A stretch of DNA of 64,000 nucleotides from Farysia itapuensis (Eukaryota > Basidiomycota > Ustilaginomycetes > Ustilaginales > Ustilaginaceae), in NCBI GenBank assembly GCA_023212645.1, contig JALBYC010000037.1:1-64000 (forward strand), in the 5' to 3' direction. This document shows positions 19,969 through 29,558 of the stretch, one piece after another. The translations under genes were made by a program, and so were the position numbers. Every line of letters starts with the position of its first letter. Position 1 is the first letter of the stretch. Below the pieces are notes generated by a model, which was given only the letters and a program-made list of their open reading frames with translations, made no database searches and was not told the origin of the DNA.

Positions 19969-21828
19969 ATGTCGTCGCATACATCTTCTTCGGACCGCAT
20001 TGTAGAGACCACGCAGAGCGCAGCAAGCGCGTCATATCTCTCTGCGCCGATTCTCCGCATAAGTGGTGTCGATCCAAGCTTGTCGGACAAAGACTTGGCT
20101 GGATTTCTCTTTCCACACGTTCTGCCGATACGTCCTAAACTTGATCGCAGCGGAAGCTGCGCTACCGGTACGATCGAGTTCGAGTCTCTCGACAAAGCTG
20201 AAAAAGCTTATGCTACCATTCGACCACCCATTCAGCTGCACATCAGTGCGACAAGGGCTGAACCTGTAGCTCAAGCCAAGCCACGCTTGGTGAGGCATCT
20301 GCCTTTGCATGCCGACGATTCACTCGTCTATGACCTTTTCAGACCATTTGGACCCTTGTTCCGGGCTCAATGTGTCCTCACAAGTCCTTCTGGTCACCAT
20401 ACTGGCTTTCAGGGTACCGCGGTAGTCGAATTCTATAGCGAACATGATGCTCAGCAGGCACAGGACAGGATGCATTGCGTCGATGTCGATGGCTCTTCTA
20501 TCTCTGTCACTGTCCATAAATTAGCCGTAAAACGCGTCAACGGCGCACATGAAACGAGCTCCTCGACAGCCCCTTTGGATGATAAAGCGACAGACTTGAA
20601 CGCAGAAGCCCGAATTTTCGCCCCTGCATCCCGTACCGTATCCACAGGGTCCCAAAACTCAATGCATGCCCCAAAACATCACCAAGCCTGCTTGCCTCAG
20701 ACCTCGAACAACGCTTCTACATCTAATGATCCCTGCAACCTTTTCATCAAAAACCTCGCAGGTGACATTGACAACAAGAAGCTCTTCCATGCCTTTCGCT
20801 CGTTTGGCCGCATCGTATCTGCGCGTGTGATGCTCGATGCGGAGGGCAAAAGTCGACAATTTGGCTTTGTCAGCTACACCACCGCAGCAGAAGCAAGTCG
20901 CGCCATAGCGGCAATGAACGATACTGTACTGGGCACAAAGACTATCACTGTCTGTCTGCACGAGCCAAAGGCGGTCAGGAAGGAGAAGCTTGCGTCGCAA
21001 TCTGATGCATCTGTCGACGTTAAGGGTTCCACGAGCAATGCAGACAACAACATTGCTGATCTTGGCAAAGAGTCACTGGCTGAATCAGTTGAAGAGACCA
21101 CTGCACCGTCAACCTTGACGAGCATCCCTGTGCAACGAAACGTGTCGAGTTCCTCATCAATAGCGGCGGACAACGTATCGATCATCTCCTCGCCTCACGC
21201 TTCAGCAAAAGAGCGAGAGAGGCTTCTCAAAGCAGTCATTTCGGTCTGCGAACTAGGAGCTCCGGTCGAAGACATTACAGACATGCTCGTCAGCCTTCCG
21301 CGAAAGGATCGAGCGCTGTGTCTGTTCAACCCAGACGTTTTGAGAAGTAAGGTCGAAGAAGCCAGGGAGATCTTCAACATTACCGACGACAGCGCGGAGG
21401 ATCTTGTTCCGGCAACCCCTGCAGAAGGGGAGTCACTCTCACACGACGAAGAGCGGAAAGCACAAGAACCAATGACTCTTTCCGCACTCGCAGCACTGCC
21501 CGCTTCCGAAATACTCAGGATCGCACATCTACCGCCTTGCGCGACTAATGCTGGCCTTCCGCTGCCCAAACCGGACGCAGCAACCCTCCAAGCGACGGAC
21601 GATTTCGTCCACTCGCTGCTGGACAAGCCTTCCCAAGACCAAAAGCAAGCCCTTGGCGAGCAACTGTTCAAGAAGATCCGCACATTCGGTGTCAAAGGCG
21701 CGCCGAAAATCACGATCCAGTTGCTGGATACAGAGGATTTGCGCTCGCTTGCCCACCTGATGAACTCGTACGAAGCTGTGCTGCGCGAGAAGGTGCTCCA
21801 ACTCGTAGCTGTGGGGGTCGCCAAGTAG
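19969..21828 (+). CDS. rrm4: Rrm4-like RNA-binding protein (3 RRM plus MLLE-like domains)
   Basis: The product is 619 aa. Family knowledge: in Ustilago maydis, Rrm4 binds mRNAs with three RRMs and hitchhikes on moving endosomes through C-terminal MLLE domains that bind PAM2-like motifs of Upa1, supporting hyphal growth. Seen here: RRM1 at about 27-95, RRM2 at 105-186, RRM3 at 255-332 with RNP2 LFIKNL and RNP1 KSRQFGFV, a Ser-rich linker, an MLLE-like helical block at about 411-475 (GAPVEDITDMLVSLPRKDRA) and a second at about 534-617 (ALGEQLFKKIRTFG). RRM1 and RRM2 are more divergent than RRM3. The U. maydis protein is about 790 aa with three MLLE domains, so this copy is shorter. It is convergent with prm1, 84 bp apart. 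A generic PABP-like identity is the alternative. Confidence 0.8.
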   Translation: MSSHTSSSDRIVETTQSAASASYLSAPILRISGVDPSLSDKDLAGFLFPHVLPIRPKLDRSGSCATGTIEFESLDKAEKAYATIRPPIQLHISATRAEPVAQAKPRLVRHLPLHADDSLVYDLFRPFGPLFRAQCVLTSPSGHHTGFQGTAVVEFYSEHDAQQAQDRMHCVDVDGSSISVTVHKLAVKRVNGAHETSSSTAPLDDKATDLNAEARIFAPASRTVSTGSQNSMHAPKHHQACLPQTSNNASTSNDPCNLFIKNLAGDIDNKKLFHAFRSFGRIVSARVMLDAEGKSRQFGFVSYTTAAEASRAIAAMNDTVLGTKTITVCLHEPKAVRKEKLASQSDASVDVKGSTSNADNNIADLGKESLAESVEETTAPSTLTSIPVQRNVSSSSSIAADNVSIISSPHASAKERERLLKAVISVCELGAPVEDITDMLVSLPRKDRALCLFNPDVLRSKVEEAREIFNITDDSAEDLVPATPAEGESLSHDEERKAQEPMTLSALAALPASEILRIAHLPPCATNAGLPLPKPDAATLQATDDFVHSLLDKPSQDQKQALGEQLFKKIRTFGVKGAPKITIQLLDTEDLRSLAHLMNSYEAVLREKVLQLVAVGVAK

Positions 21829-21912
21829 CGGTACGCATGCCACAGACACGGGATGGTCAATGACAATCATTGCAAGCATTTGGATTCGAACGGCAGAAAG
21901 GGATCGTAGGTT

Positions 21913-24525
21913 TTACCAGGCGTGAAAGACGAACGAGGAGGGGGATGGGAGGTGGTGATGTGGATGCTGATGCGATAGACGGTGCGGATGCAGGTACGAA
22001 TGCGGGTGCGAATCTGGCAAAGGTCTGGTGGACTGAGTGGGGAGTGCGTACAAGGAAGTGCTTCGAACCAGGGGGACTTCCCTTGACTTCGGTACTTCGC
22101 GCGCTTGAGGTGTACTGGTGAACTTGGCGCTGATAGGGGAAGTCACGGGCGAGCAGCCAAACAGGCGCTGAAAACGCGCATCGGCATCCTCCGACGGTGC
22201 TTCACCAGAACGCGAGGAGGGGTCTGAACTGGCATGTTCGAGGAATGACAGCCAGGAGCTGCGCCCGCCGGTCGGATTTGTCACGCCGGCGTCCGGTGGG
22301 ACTTGGCCCGGATCGCGTGCAATGATCTGGACAGGGTATGAGATTTGGGCTTTCTTGGCATCTGCTGACAGTCTCGGTGTACGTTGAGACAGGACGAGTG
22401 GTTTGAGCGACGATTCTGCGACGAATGGCGATACGTGGCCGTACTGCCTTTGCTCCCTTCGCGACTGGAACCAGGACTGCTTTGGCTGACCGGGCTTTTC
22501 CGAAGCTGATCTAGGATACCTGCGATCATAGATTGCCGCGTAGAGCACTACGAGGATCGCAACAAGGAACACTACCGCGTACACGCCTGTCAAAGCCCAA
22601 AACATGACGAGCTCCTTGCGAAGATGCACGAGATACGCACCAGTAACCGAGCCTACGAGCCCCGTCTGGTCTGGACCGCTACTGAGCATGGTGCTCTGGA
22701 TGGAACCGACAAGCCGCGCTTGCTCGTCTGCCGAAATCATCAGCACATCGTCCGGCACTGTGGAAAAGTTCACGTGGGAATTGTCGTGGATCCACGTCAG
22801 CGCTTGCTCGATGCCTTTGACTTTTTGCCCGACGATGCAGTCTACAAACGTCTGCAGGGGTGCTTCGAAAGGCGTGTTCCCAAATGTGCTCGACAGCGTG
22901 CTGGTGATGCCGTCCAAGAACTCGTTGAGTGTATCGTTCATCGTGCTTGTCGTGGTGTTGACCCAGCCGAACAGGTGTCCGTTGAGGTCATCTTCAATAC
23001 CCAGGATGACCGAGTTCGTCGATGCGGCATACTCGACCGATGCATTCCGCATTTGTGTGTTGACCAAGTCGGCCACTGAGGAGGACAGGTTGTGCAGCGA
23101 TGTTGTAAGCTCGTCTTCATAGTGGGACGAGAGCTTGTTGATGGCGTATATCTGGCCGTATACCGATAAGAGGCCGACGACACCGGCTAGCAAGCAGGCT
23201 ACGGCTGCTGGGAACGAGACAAAGGAGAGGAACCACGAAGCTCGGGCTTTCGTAGTCTCCGAGCGAATTCCGAGCTTTCGACATGCCTTGAACGCAAACG
23301 CCGAAAGCAGCGGACGTTTTGAGATCTCGAGCAATGTCATGAAGTTCTTGGTGTTCAGAGTGTCCGCTTCAACGTTTCTGGTTTTTCCGCAACACGAGTC
23401 CTCCTTTTCGTTTGAGTCGTTGAGAACTTGATGTCGTCGAATAAGGTACGCTTTCCGGGTGTTTTCAGCGTGTCGGATACCGCTTTTCCAGCTATACCAT
23501 TCAACGCAGGCACAGAGCAAGACCAGTCCAAGCGCAAGCGCTACGAGCATTCCGATACCGATCTTGGTGAGACGATGCAAGTCCTGACTCATGCGATCCA
23601 ACGGGCTCGTGTCGATCTTGTCACAGAACGCGACAGTTTGCATACCCGGAACGGACAACAAAGTGTTGTTGAAGTTGAACGCACTTGTCGTAGCATTGAC
23701 CTCGACCCGCATTGCTTCGAAAGGCGTCTGAATCAAGGCGTCAATCTTCTGCTTTAGGTCGGAAAGCGTTGGCAAGCTGGCATTCAGAGAAGTGAGACCG
23801 TCTTGAATGACTGTGGGTAGTGTGACGTTCTCCAAGGCTGAAAGGGATGGCACGTCGATTGATGGAGTCTTGACACTCTGTCCAAATACTCCGATGATAT
23901 CATTAACACCGGCCACAGCAGAAGCGAGAAGAGCGTTGACGCCTTGGATTGAGGCTTGAATGGCAACACGAATGGTTTGGGCGGCAGCTTGCACGGCTTC
24001 GTCGGCCAGCTTAACGGCTTCCATGACGACAGCAAGCGATCCACGGACAAGCAGCTCCATAAAGCAGAGGAACAACGACCGATACGAGTCGACAAAATAC
24101 GACATGATGCGCTCGATGGCCGTGATGCCCAATAGCGTCATTTTGCCGGCCCCACGCACCGAAGCGGTTATACTTTTGCTGATCTCGGCATTTGCAGAGG
24201 CTGCGAGGAAGTGGGGAAGGGACGCAGCGAGCGATGCTGCGGCTTCAGCTTCGGTGCAGGATGCCAAGAAGCGCGATTTGGCTGACTTGGCGGACTCATC
24301 CATGTCAGACGAAGAGAGCAAAAGACGCATGCCGACAAAGACAAGTGACACAAGTGCTACCGAAACCGGTGAGAGGAATAAGCGTGCTCGTAACCCCAGC
24401 CAGGGTGACAACAGACCTTGTGCTTCCAAAGAGCCGACGGAAGGGTTTTCCGTTTTGCTTTGTCTGTCATACAACGCGTGGTCCTCGCCATGATCGTCAT
24501 AGCAGGGCGGCGATATCTCGACCAT
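21913..24525 (-). CDS. PRM1: Plasma membrane fusion protein Prm1
   Basis: The product is 870 aa from ATG 24525. Family knowledge: Prm1 is a multipass membrane protein that promotes membrane fusion of mating cells in fungi and is often pheromone-induced. Seen here: an N-terminal hydrophobic segment (SPVSVALVSLVFVGMRLLL near 50-70), a long helical ectodomain with Asn-linked sites (NVT, NAS, NTTL), membrane segments near 330 (LTKIGIGMLVALALGLVLLC), near 430-450 (FPAAVACLLAGVVGLLSVYG) and near 640 (FWALTGVYAVVFLVAILVVL), and a second ectodomain with Cys residues (TFVDCIVGQKVKG). The last 200 residues are a Ser/Pro-rich cytosolic tail ending in a His/Pro-rich run. Topology and length match fungal Prm1. 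Confidence 0.87.
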   Translation of the reverse strand: MVEISPPCYDDHGEDHALYDRQSKTENPSVGSLEAQGLLSPWLGLRARLFLSPVSVALVSLVFVGMRLLLSSSDMDESAKSAKSRFLASCTEAEAAASLAASLPHFLAASANAEISKSITASVRGAGKMTLLGITAIERIMSYFVDSYRSLFLCFMELLVRGSLAVVMEAVKLADEAVQAAAQTIRVAIQASIQGVNALLASAVAGVNDIIGVFGQSVKTPSIDVPSLSALENVTLPTVIQDGLTSLNASLPTLSDLKQKIDALIQTPFEAMRVEVNATTSAFNFNNTLLSVPGMQTVAFCDKIDTSPLDRMSQDLHRLTKIGIGMLVALALGLVLLCACVEWYSWKSGIRHAENTRKAYLIRRHQVLNDSNEKEDSCCGKTRNVEADTLNTKNFMTLLEISKRPLLSAFAFKACRKLGIRSETTKARASWFLSFVSFPAAVACLLAGVVGLLSVYGQIYAINKLSSHYEDELTTSLHNLSSSVADLVNTQMRNASVEYAASTNSVILGIEDDLNGHLFGWVNTTTSTMNDTLNEFLDGITSTLSSTFGNTPFEAPLQTFVDCIVGQKVKGIEQALTWIHDNSHVNFSTVPDDVLMISADEQARLVGSIQSTMLSSGPDQTGLVGSVTGAYLVHLRKELVMFWALTGVYAVVFLVAILVVLYAAIYDRRYPRSASEKPGQPKQSWFQSRREQRQYGHVSPFVAESSLKPLVLSQRTPRLSADAKKAQISYPVQIIARDPGQVPPDAGVTNPTGGRSSWLSFLEHASSDPSSRSGEAPSEDADARFQRLFGCSPVTSPISAKFTSTPQAREVPKSREVPLVRSTSLYALPTQSTRPLPDSHPHSYLHPHRLSHQHPHHHLPSPSSFVFHAW

Positions 24526-24856
24526 GATGGAAAATTATAGGAGGGCGAGAATGATGGGGTTCCAAAGGGAAGAGTCAGCATCTGAGACGCTTTTGAAGCA
24601 CATGCGAGGCGCTGGTCGAGGGTGTGACTTGTGTCTACAGCCCCAAATCTGAGACCATTTCCCTTTGTTTCAACGAGGATCTTGCATTTGTCTCTTTGTT
24701 GATGGTCAGAATTCGCGAACAAAGGGGACCTTGAATTCTCTTTGACACCGCAGTCGAATATTACAACGCGCAGAATGAAAGCAAGGCCCAAAGGCACGAT
24801 GAACATCACAACGGGATTGCCTCGCTTTGTTGCTTGACCAATGTTCGTACGCTACA
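24526..24856. other. Intergenic region upstream of PRM1
   Basis: This 331-bp gap serves as the promoter side of PRM1 and the 3' flank of the Atg101 gene. It is AT-richer than the coding flanks. It contains TCTTTGTT-like sequence at about 24690-24700, but no clear pheromone-response element that I would defend. Confidence 0.4.
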
Positions 24857-25746
24857 TTAACGTAGCAAGATGCGTAAAGGGAAAGGGCACAGGTCTGCAC
24901 TTGTTATGGCAGGTATGTGATTCTTCTTCTGTTCGACGAACGTCAGAAGTCTGTCCATGAAAAGAGCCAGTGATTCGGCAGTGCGCTCGCGTGCTGTCGG
25001 TCCGGACGTATCGCGCTGTGGCGCGACATCAGTCTGACCGGCGAGGGTGAATGTAATGGACCAACGTTCGAAGGCGTTTGTACTTAATGCCGCGTACTCT
25101 TCCTGCGCTGCTGTGTCTGTGGGCTCTGCGGACGGAGACCTTGCATTTGGCGGTGAAGTGGCTGGTACAGTCGATCCACCACCGGCTTGTCCTGCACCTC
25201 CTGAGAAAGCCTGTGCAAGCCAACTGTACGGGTAGTTGCGAGGGCTAGCCCACGCACGCAAGGACGAGGCCGCATTGGCCGCTGTGGTTGCCATTCCTGC
25301 AGGCGAAGACCCAGTCCCAGCCGGAGATGGGCCTCCAATCTTGCTATCTGGTCCAACACTGGGGTGCAAGAAGAGCACGATGATCACAACCTGGCCTGAT
25401 GCGGAAGATTGGGCTTGATGACTTGCGAGCAACGCCTTGTCTTGGACTAGAAGATCGATTTCTGCCTCTCCCACCGTTGGCTAGCAGTGACCAGCACTTT
25501 AGCTAAGGGTTCTCTTCTTCGAAGCCACTGCTATAAACTCACAAAGGTCAGTCCAAAGGCCTTGTATGTGGCCGGCTTTATGGTGCCAAACAGCCTGTGG
25601 AAGCAGATGGACTGCAGAACTACTTTGACGGCCTGTTCAAGTTGGGCGCCGTTTGTTTGCTGTCCAGTCGCACTCACGTCGTCAGCTTATCGCTGGAACT
25701 GTTCATATCCTGCTGTACTTACGATTTCGCAGTCAAAGGTCTCCAT
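24857..25746 (-). CDS. ATG101: Autophagy initiation factor Atg101
   Basis: There are three exons: 25746-25723, 25659-25543 and 25480-24857 (introns 63 and 62 nt; donors GTAAGT and GTGAGT; both phase 0), giving 254 aa. Splicing yields METFDCEI, then QAVKVVLQSICFHRLFGTI, then LTFPTVGEAEIDLLVQDK, matching the HORMA-fold N-terminus of Atg101 (VL.TI.FHR followed by D..V). The C-terminal part (FMDRLLTFVEQKKNHIPAIT, then CPFPLRIL) fits the family end. Family knowledge: Atg101 stabilises Atg13 in the Atg1 kinase complex of fungi that lack Atg29/Atg31. A Gly/Ala/Ser-rich insertion of about 70 residues (about 110-180) sits mid-protein. It shares a 118-bp divergent promoter with the phosphatase gene. 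An overlapping out-of-frame ATG lies 18 nt upstream. Confidence 0.82.
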
Positions 25747-25864
25747 GGTGCCGGCCGCCGTTTGACATGGTGTGTTTGAACAAAGGATCGTCGAATGTAG
25801 GGTCCATTTTCCGCTCACTTTATTTGTTACACAATTTCACTCGACATTTCTTGGGACCTCAACC

Positions 25865-27031
25865 ATGACGCCGCCCTTTCTGCGCTTTGTAGCCTATGGA
25901 CTGCTGGCAGTCTCGTGCTACACAGTACTGCAGTGGTACTCGTCGTCGAGTGGAACACCACAGCTTCAATTTGGGGATGCAAAACATTCCATTGGGTCAC
26001 TTGGCCATGGCGTAGCGCTGAAAGACGGACGAAGGAGCATTTCACGCCGGACAGTCGCTGTAGCTGACCTGCATGGGGATCTCGAGCATGCCCTCAATGT
26101 GTTGCGCATGGCCGGTATTGTAGCTCCTGCTGCGCCAAACTCGGATGCGCATCAGTGGATAGCAGGTCACGACGTGCTTGTCTCCACCGGTGACATAGTC
26201 GATCGAGGTGACGATACGATTGCGCTTTATCGACTGTTCCAGTCGCTACGAAAGCAGGCCGCATCGGCAGGAGGGCAAGTCAAAAACCTGCTCGGCAACC
26301 ATGAAGTCATGAACGCCATTGGGGACTGGCGCTACGTGACGCCTGGCGACACTCAATCCTTTGGTGGTGCCGCAGAGCGACGCCACGCCATGTCAGACGA
26401 AGGCTGGCTCGGGCAAGACTGGCTGAACAGTTTCAACATTACTACTACCGTACACCTCTTGCCTTCGACGCACCCGGCCTTACCGCACGGATACCAGCCT
26501 CCCTCTGCGTCTTTTGTGCATGGCGGTATCACAGCCGAATATGCCGCGAAAGGGATCGACAGCATTAATAGGCTGGGCCATTCGTTCCTGGCGAAAGGAC
26601 TTGCGGAGAAAACTTCACGCTATCACCTTCCTCCGAATACAACGGACCAGGAGCAGCGGCTGTACTCGGAACTCGGGCCTTTGTGGTATCGAGGCTATGC
26701 GCTTGACAATGAGGCAGAAGCATGCAAGCATGCCGCAAAAGCCAAGCAGCTGCTCGGCGTTCGTCATTTGGTTATGGGACACACTCCACACTTCGACGGA
26801 TTCGTGGTCCGCTGCGCACAGGAGCAAAGCAGTATTCTGCTCATAGACACAGGTATATCAAGAGCCTACGGTGGAGAGCAGTCAGCGCTCGTCATCGACA
26901 TGCAGCTCGTCCCTATTGACAAACAGCAAAACGGCAAAAAACTCTGGAAAGAGACCGAGACGCTCACAGCGCTCTACAAAGGCCGTCTGCCTAAAATCAT
27001 TGCACAGATAGAAGAGCAGCTCTGGCTATGA
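25865..27031 (+). CDS. Membrane-anchored calcineurin-like (Shewanella-type) phosphatase
   Basis: The product is 388 aa from ATG 25865. It has an N-terminal hydrophobic anchor (FLRFVAYGLLAVSCYTVLQW) followed by a PPP-like metallophosphoesterase fold: DLHGD, GDIVDRGDD, LLGNHEVMN, FVHGG and MGHTPH give the metal- and phosphate-binding residues in the right order. The spacing and the motif VSTGDIVDRG followed by a WRYVTPGD region resemble the bacterial-like Shewanella-type phosphatases (Shelphs/SLP) found in plants, fungi and protists; animals lack them. Substrates are unknown. The anchor suggests a secretory-pathway membrane location. The open frame extends upstream from a TTG in the short shared promoter and was trimmed. 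Confidence 0.83.
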   Translation: MTPPFLRFVAYGLLAVSCYTVLQWYSSSSGTPQLQFGDAKHSIGSLGHGVALKDGRRSISRRTVAVADLHGDLEHALNVLRMAGIVAPAAPNSDAHQWIAGHDVLVSTGDIVDRGDDTIALYRLFQSLRKQAASAGGQVKNLLGNHEVMNAIGDWRYVTPGDTQSFGGAAERRHAMSDEGWLGQDWLNSFNITTTVHLLPSTHPALPHGYQPPSASFVHGGITAEYAAKGIDSINRLGHSFLAKGLAEKTSRYHLPPNTTDQEQRLYSELGPLWYRGYALDNEAEACKHAAKAKQLLGVRHLVMGHTPHFDGFVVRCAQEQSSILLIDTGISRAYGGEQSALVIDMQLVPIDKQQNGKKLWKETETLTALYKGRLPKIIAQIEEQLWL

Positions 27032-27448
27032 AAGTATGCTGGTATATGGTACATGCAGGATGGTACATTGGTACATGGTACAATAATTTGAGTCCACTCA
27101 AGAATGGGTCGAAAATGGGTTCAGAATGGATCAGCGATGGACTTTTTTGACCAATTCCATTCCCGGTCCATTTCGAGCCCTTTTGTTTTTGCACTCACAC
27201 ACTGTGGGTACATGTACAAGTACGTACACAGCACATGCAAGTATGCAACACAGCGCAGCACATACAGTGATGCAGCACAGCCGCACAAACACGTGCATTT
27301 AGCAGTCTAACGTGTGAGATGCATGAGATGCATGAGATGCATGAGATGCGTGAGTGAAGTAAGATTGTCAGATTGCGATTTAGCAAAGTCGCTTCGTACT
27401 TCGTTCTGGTGGAATCTTCCTGCTTTGCATACCTTGTGCTTGGGACGT
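27032..27448. other. Intergenic region with simple repeats
   Basis: This 417-bp gap lies between two + genes. It holds repeated GGTACAT/ACATGGTAC motifs at about 27040-27080, ACA/GCA-rich sequence at 27200-27290 and a 9-bp tandem repeat at 27316-27351. No gene is supported. Confidence 0.5.
27316..27351 (+). repeat. Four-unit 9-bp tandem repeat
   Basis: GAGATGCAT is repeated three times and followed by GAGATGCGT. It lies 98 bp before the likely start of the diadenosine-tetraphosphate phosphorylase gene. The units carry ATGs in the same open frame as that gene. Confidence 0.85.
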
Positions 27449-28759
27449 ATGGTCTTGCTTCAACGCACCTTGCTATCGACTGTCCATCTTCGAAGAAGCT
27501 TGCTTGGAGCGCGACCATTGCTCAACCTATATCGTGCCTCGCTGTTTCACGATTCAGCTCGAGCGGCATTCTCTCGTACACAAAGAGCTATGACGTCCTC
27601 CTTGCCTTCTGACGCAGAGCTGAAAACGCTGTCAAAGGAGGTCAAGAAGAAGTTTCAACGGGCGATAGAGGAGGGAGACGCATTCTTCTATCCTTCGGAT
27701 AAGATCACGATTCAAGAGTCTGAGACAACACAGGTCTTGTGGCAGATCCGGACAGTACCGGCGCTGCTCAAGAAACCCACGCCCAACGCTATCCACAACA
27801 AGTCCGAAGAGAAGAAGGAAGAAAAGCCCACACAGAATCCCAAAGATGTGTTTGCGCCGCCGTACGTGCCCAACCTGCTTGTCCGCGAGATGGGAGATCA
27901 TGCGCTGCTTCTCAACAAATTTTGTGTGGTACCGCAACATTTTCTGCTAGTAACGACCGAATTTGAGTCGCAGGAACTACCACCCTCTCCGCGCACATTG
28001 ACACTAGCGTACAAGATCATCTCTGCCCACAGATCCAGCGGTGGGAACAGCACGGAGTTGCTAGCTTTCTACAACTGTGGTCAGCTGTCGGGCGCTTCTC
28101 AACCACATCGTCACATGCAATTTGTTCAATGTCCTCCTCTCGACACTTCAGACGTCGACGACAGCCAAGATGAGGGCAAACGGACCATATCTGAGTCAGA
28201 TCTCGAAAAGGTTACCGACGCAGAGTACAAGATACCGATAGAACAATTGCTCGAGCACATTGAGCGCGATGGAAAGGAGCATGACGCTGTTCATGCGCTT
28301 CCTGTCCCATGGCAGCACTTTGTCATGCTGCTCAATCCCAAGCCAGCCATGCTCAAGGACGATGCGCAGCTAGAACAGTATATGGCAGGTAAATTCATGC
28401 ATCTGCTCGATGCTATGTTCCGCGCCCGCTTGTTTGGACACGAGAATGAAGATACCCCATCATCCGGCCGCAGTCAGCGCCCCAGTTTCAACATCCTACT
28501 CACAAAGCGCGCCATGCATGTTGTGCCAAGGTCGCAAGAGGACTTCACAGATTTACCCAAGCAGGAACAAGGTGGTAGCGTTGGAAAGCTTAGCATCAAC
28601 TCGTTGGGCTACGCTGGCTTCATGCTCACGAAATCGCTCGAGGAACAGAACGAGCTGGCCAACTTGGAAGGCGGAGTTGAAAGAGTGCTTGCCACAACCG
28701 GCGTAGCGCCCATAGCAGATGTTACCATGCAAGGTGGTCTACCCACCACAAATTCGTGA
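27449..28759 (+). CDS. Ap4A phosphorylase (ATP adenylyltransferase), Apa1/Apa2-like
   Basis: The product is 436 aa from ATG 27449, or 389 aa from an in-frame ATG at 27590. Family knowledge: Apa1/Apa2 cleave diadenosine tetraphosphate with phosphate to ATP and ADP. Seen here: FCVVPQHFLLVTTEFESQ, a cluster FYNCGQLSGASQPHRHMQF at about 209-226 that carries the active-site histidines of the HIT/GalT-like fold, and a C-terminal NILLTKRAMHVVPRSQED block. The first 47 residues are Arg/Leu-rich with one acidic residue (TVHLRRSLLGARPLLNLYRA), like a mitochondrial presequence, while the second Met starts the region aligned with cytosolic homologues. Two start sites could give two locations; that is inference. 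Confidence 0.88.
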   Translation: MVLLQRTLLSTVHLRRSLLGARPLLNLYRASLFHDSARAAFSRTQRAMTSSLPSDAELKTLSKEVKKKFQRAIEEGDAFFYPSDKITIQESETTQVLWQIRTVPALLKKPTPNAIHNKSEEKKEEKPTQNPKDVFAPPYVPNLLVREMGDHALLLNKFCVVPQHFLLVTTEFESQELPPSPRTLTLAYKIISAHRSSGGNSTELLAFYNCGQLSGASQPHRHMQFVQCPPLDTSDVDDSQDEGKRTISESDLEKVTDAEYKIPIEQLLEHIERDGKEHDAVHALPVPWQHFVMLLNPKPAMLKDDAQLEQYMAGKFMHLLDAMFRARLFGHENEDTPSSGRSQRPSFNILLTKRAMHVVPRSQEDFTDLPKQEQGGSVGKLSINSLGYAGFMLTKSLEEQNELANLEGGVERVLATTGVAPIADVTMQGGLPTTNS

Positions 28760-28836
28760 TCTACGTTCGTCACACCGTTCGTTATGCAGCAAAAGTGTTT
28801 GTGTAGAGAAAAGGAACAGATGAGGGCTGTGGGTGT

Positions 28837-29294
28837 CTACTTTGTCGTCATAGGCAGAGCCTCCTTGTTGAAAGACTGAGTCACGTCTTCCTTCTTGTCT
28901 GTGAGGGCGGCTTGAACGGGGTGAGCTCTCCTGTAGTCCCAAACGCGATACAGCTGCGCAAGCCCGGAGCAGCCAACGAAGAAGTTGACGGCTGCTAACG
29001 AGTAGTTGATGGGGGTGATGACGAGCGAGTATCGGACCCAGATCATGCCTGTCGCAGCGAGAGCTGTGTTTTGTGGCACCGAAATCTTGTCAGCTGGACG
29101 AGACAAGTCTTTGAGACCCGCGGCTACCAGACACCACTTCATCATCGGAGCCCAGAAGAACACTGTGGGCATCATCGCTAATCGTCAGAACCTCTCTCGA
29201 GCGCGCACACGAGCACGCGAGACTCACCTGTCTTGGGCCCCGCAGGGTGGTTCATAAAGGCCTGGAACCGGGAAGATCCTGCTGCTGACGCCAT
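28837..29294 (-). CDS. Mitochondrial pyruvate carrier subunit, MPC2/MPC3-like
   Basis: There are two exons, 29294-29228 and 29162-28837 (65-nt intron, GTGAGT donor), encoding 130 aa. The junction gives FMNHPAGPKT-VFFWAPMMKW, the signature of MPC proteins. Family knowledge: MPC1 with MPC2/3 imports pyruvate through the inner mitochondrial membrane. Seen here: an amphipathic N-terminus and three hydrophobic segments (MMKWCLVAAGLKDL, TGMIWVRYSLVITPINYSL, AAVNFFVGCSGLAQLYRVW), in the MPC2-type order. The C-terminal tail of about 25 residues is charged. It is convergent with the Ap4A phosphorylase gene, 77 bp apart. Confidence 0.92.
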
Positions 29295-29558
29295 GTTGTA
29301 TGCTGTTGTGGTTCGACGGATAAGTTGTAGCAGATGCTTGAGGTTAAGGTGATGATCGATTCCAGATTCAAACCACAATTTACGCGAATCGGGATCTCAC
29401 AATCTGAACGTTGCGCCAAAAGCCCGATCCGTGCTAGAGCCCCAAACTCTCACTTAACCCTTCGCCTGTACGATTGCTCCTCACTATCAATCAAGGCAGC
29501 AGGCAAAGGTAGCAAAGAAATTCATTCTGAGAAGTGTGGCTGGTTGACGTAGATGCTA

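Noticed and set aside
21870..21910. tRNA-like TTCGAATCC element on the minus strand
   Set aside because: The flanking stem does not pair and no anticodon or D arm can be placed.
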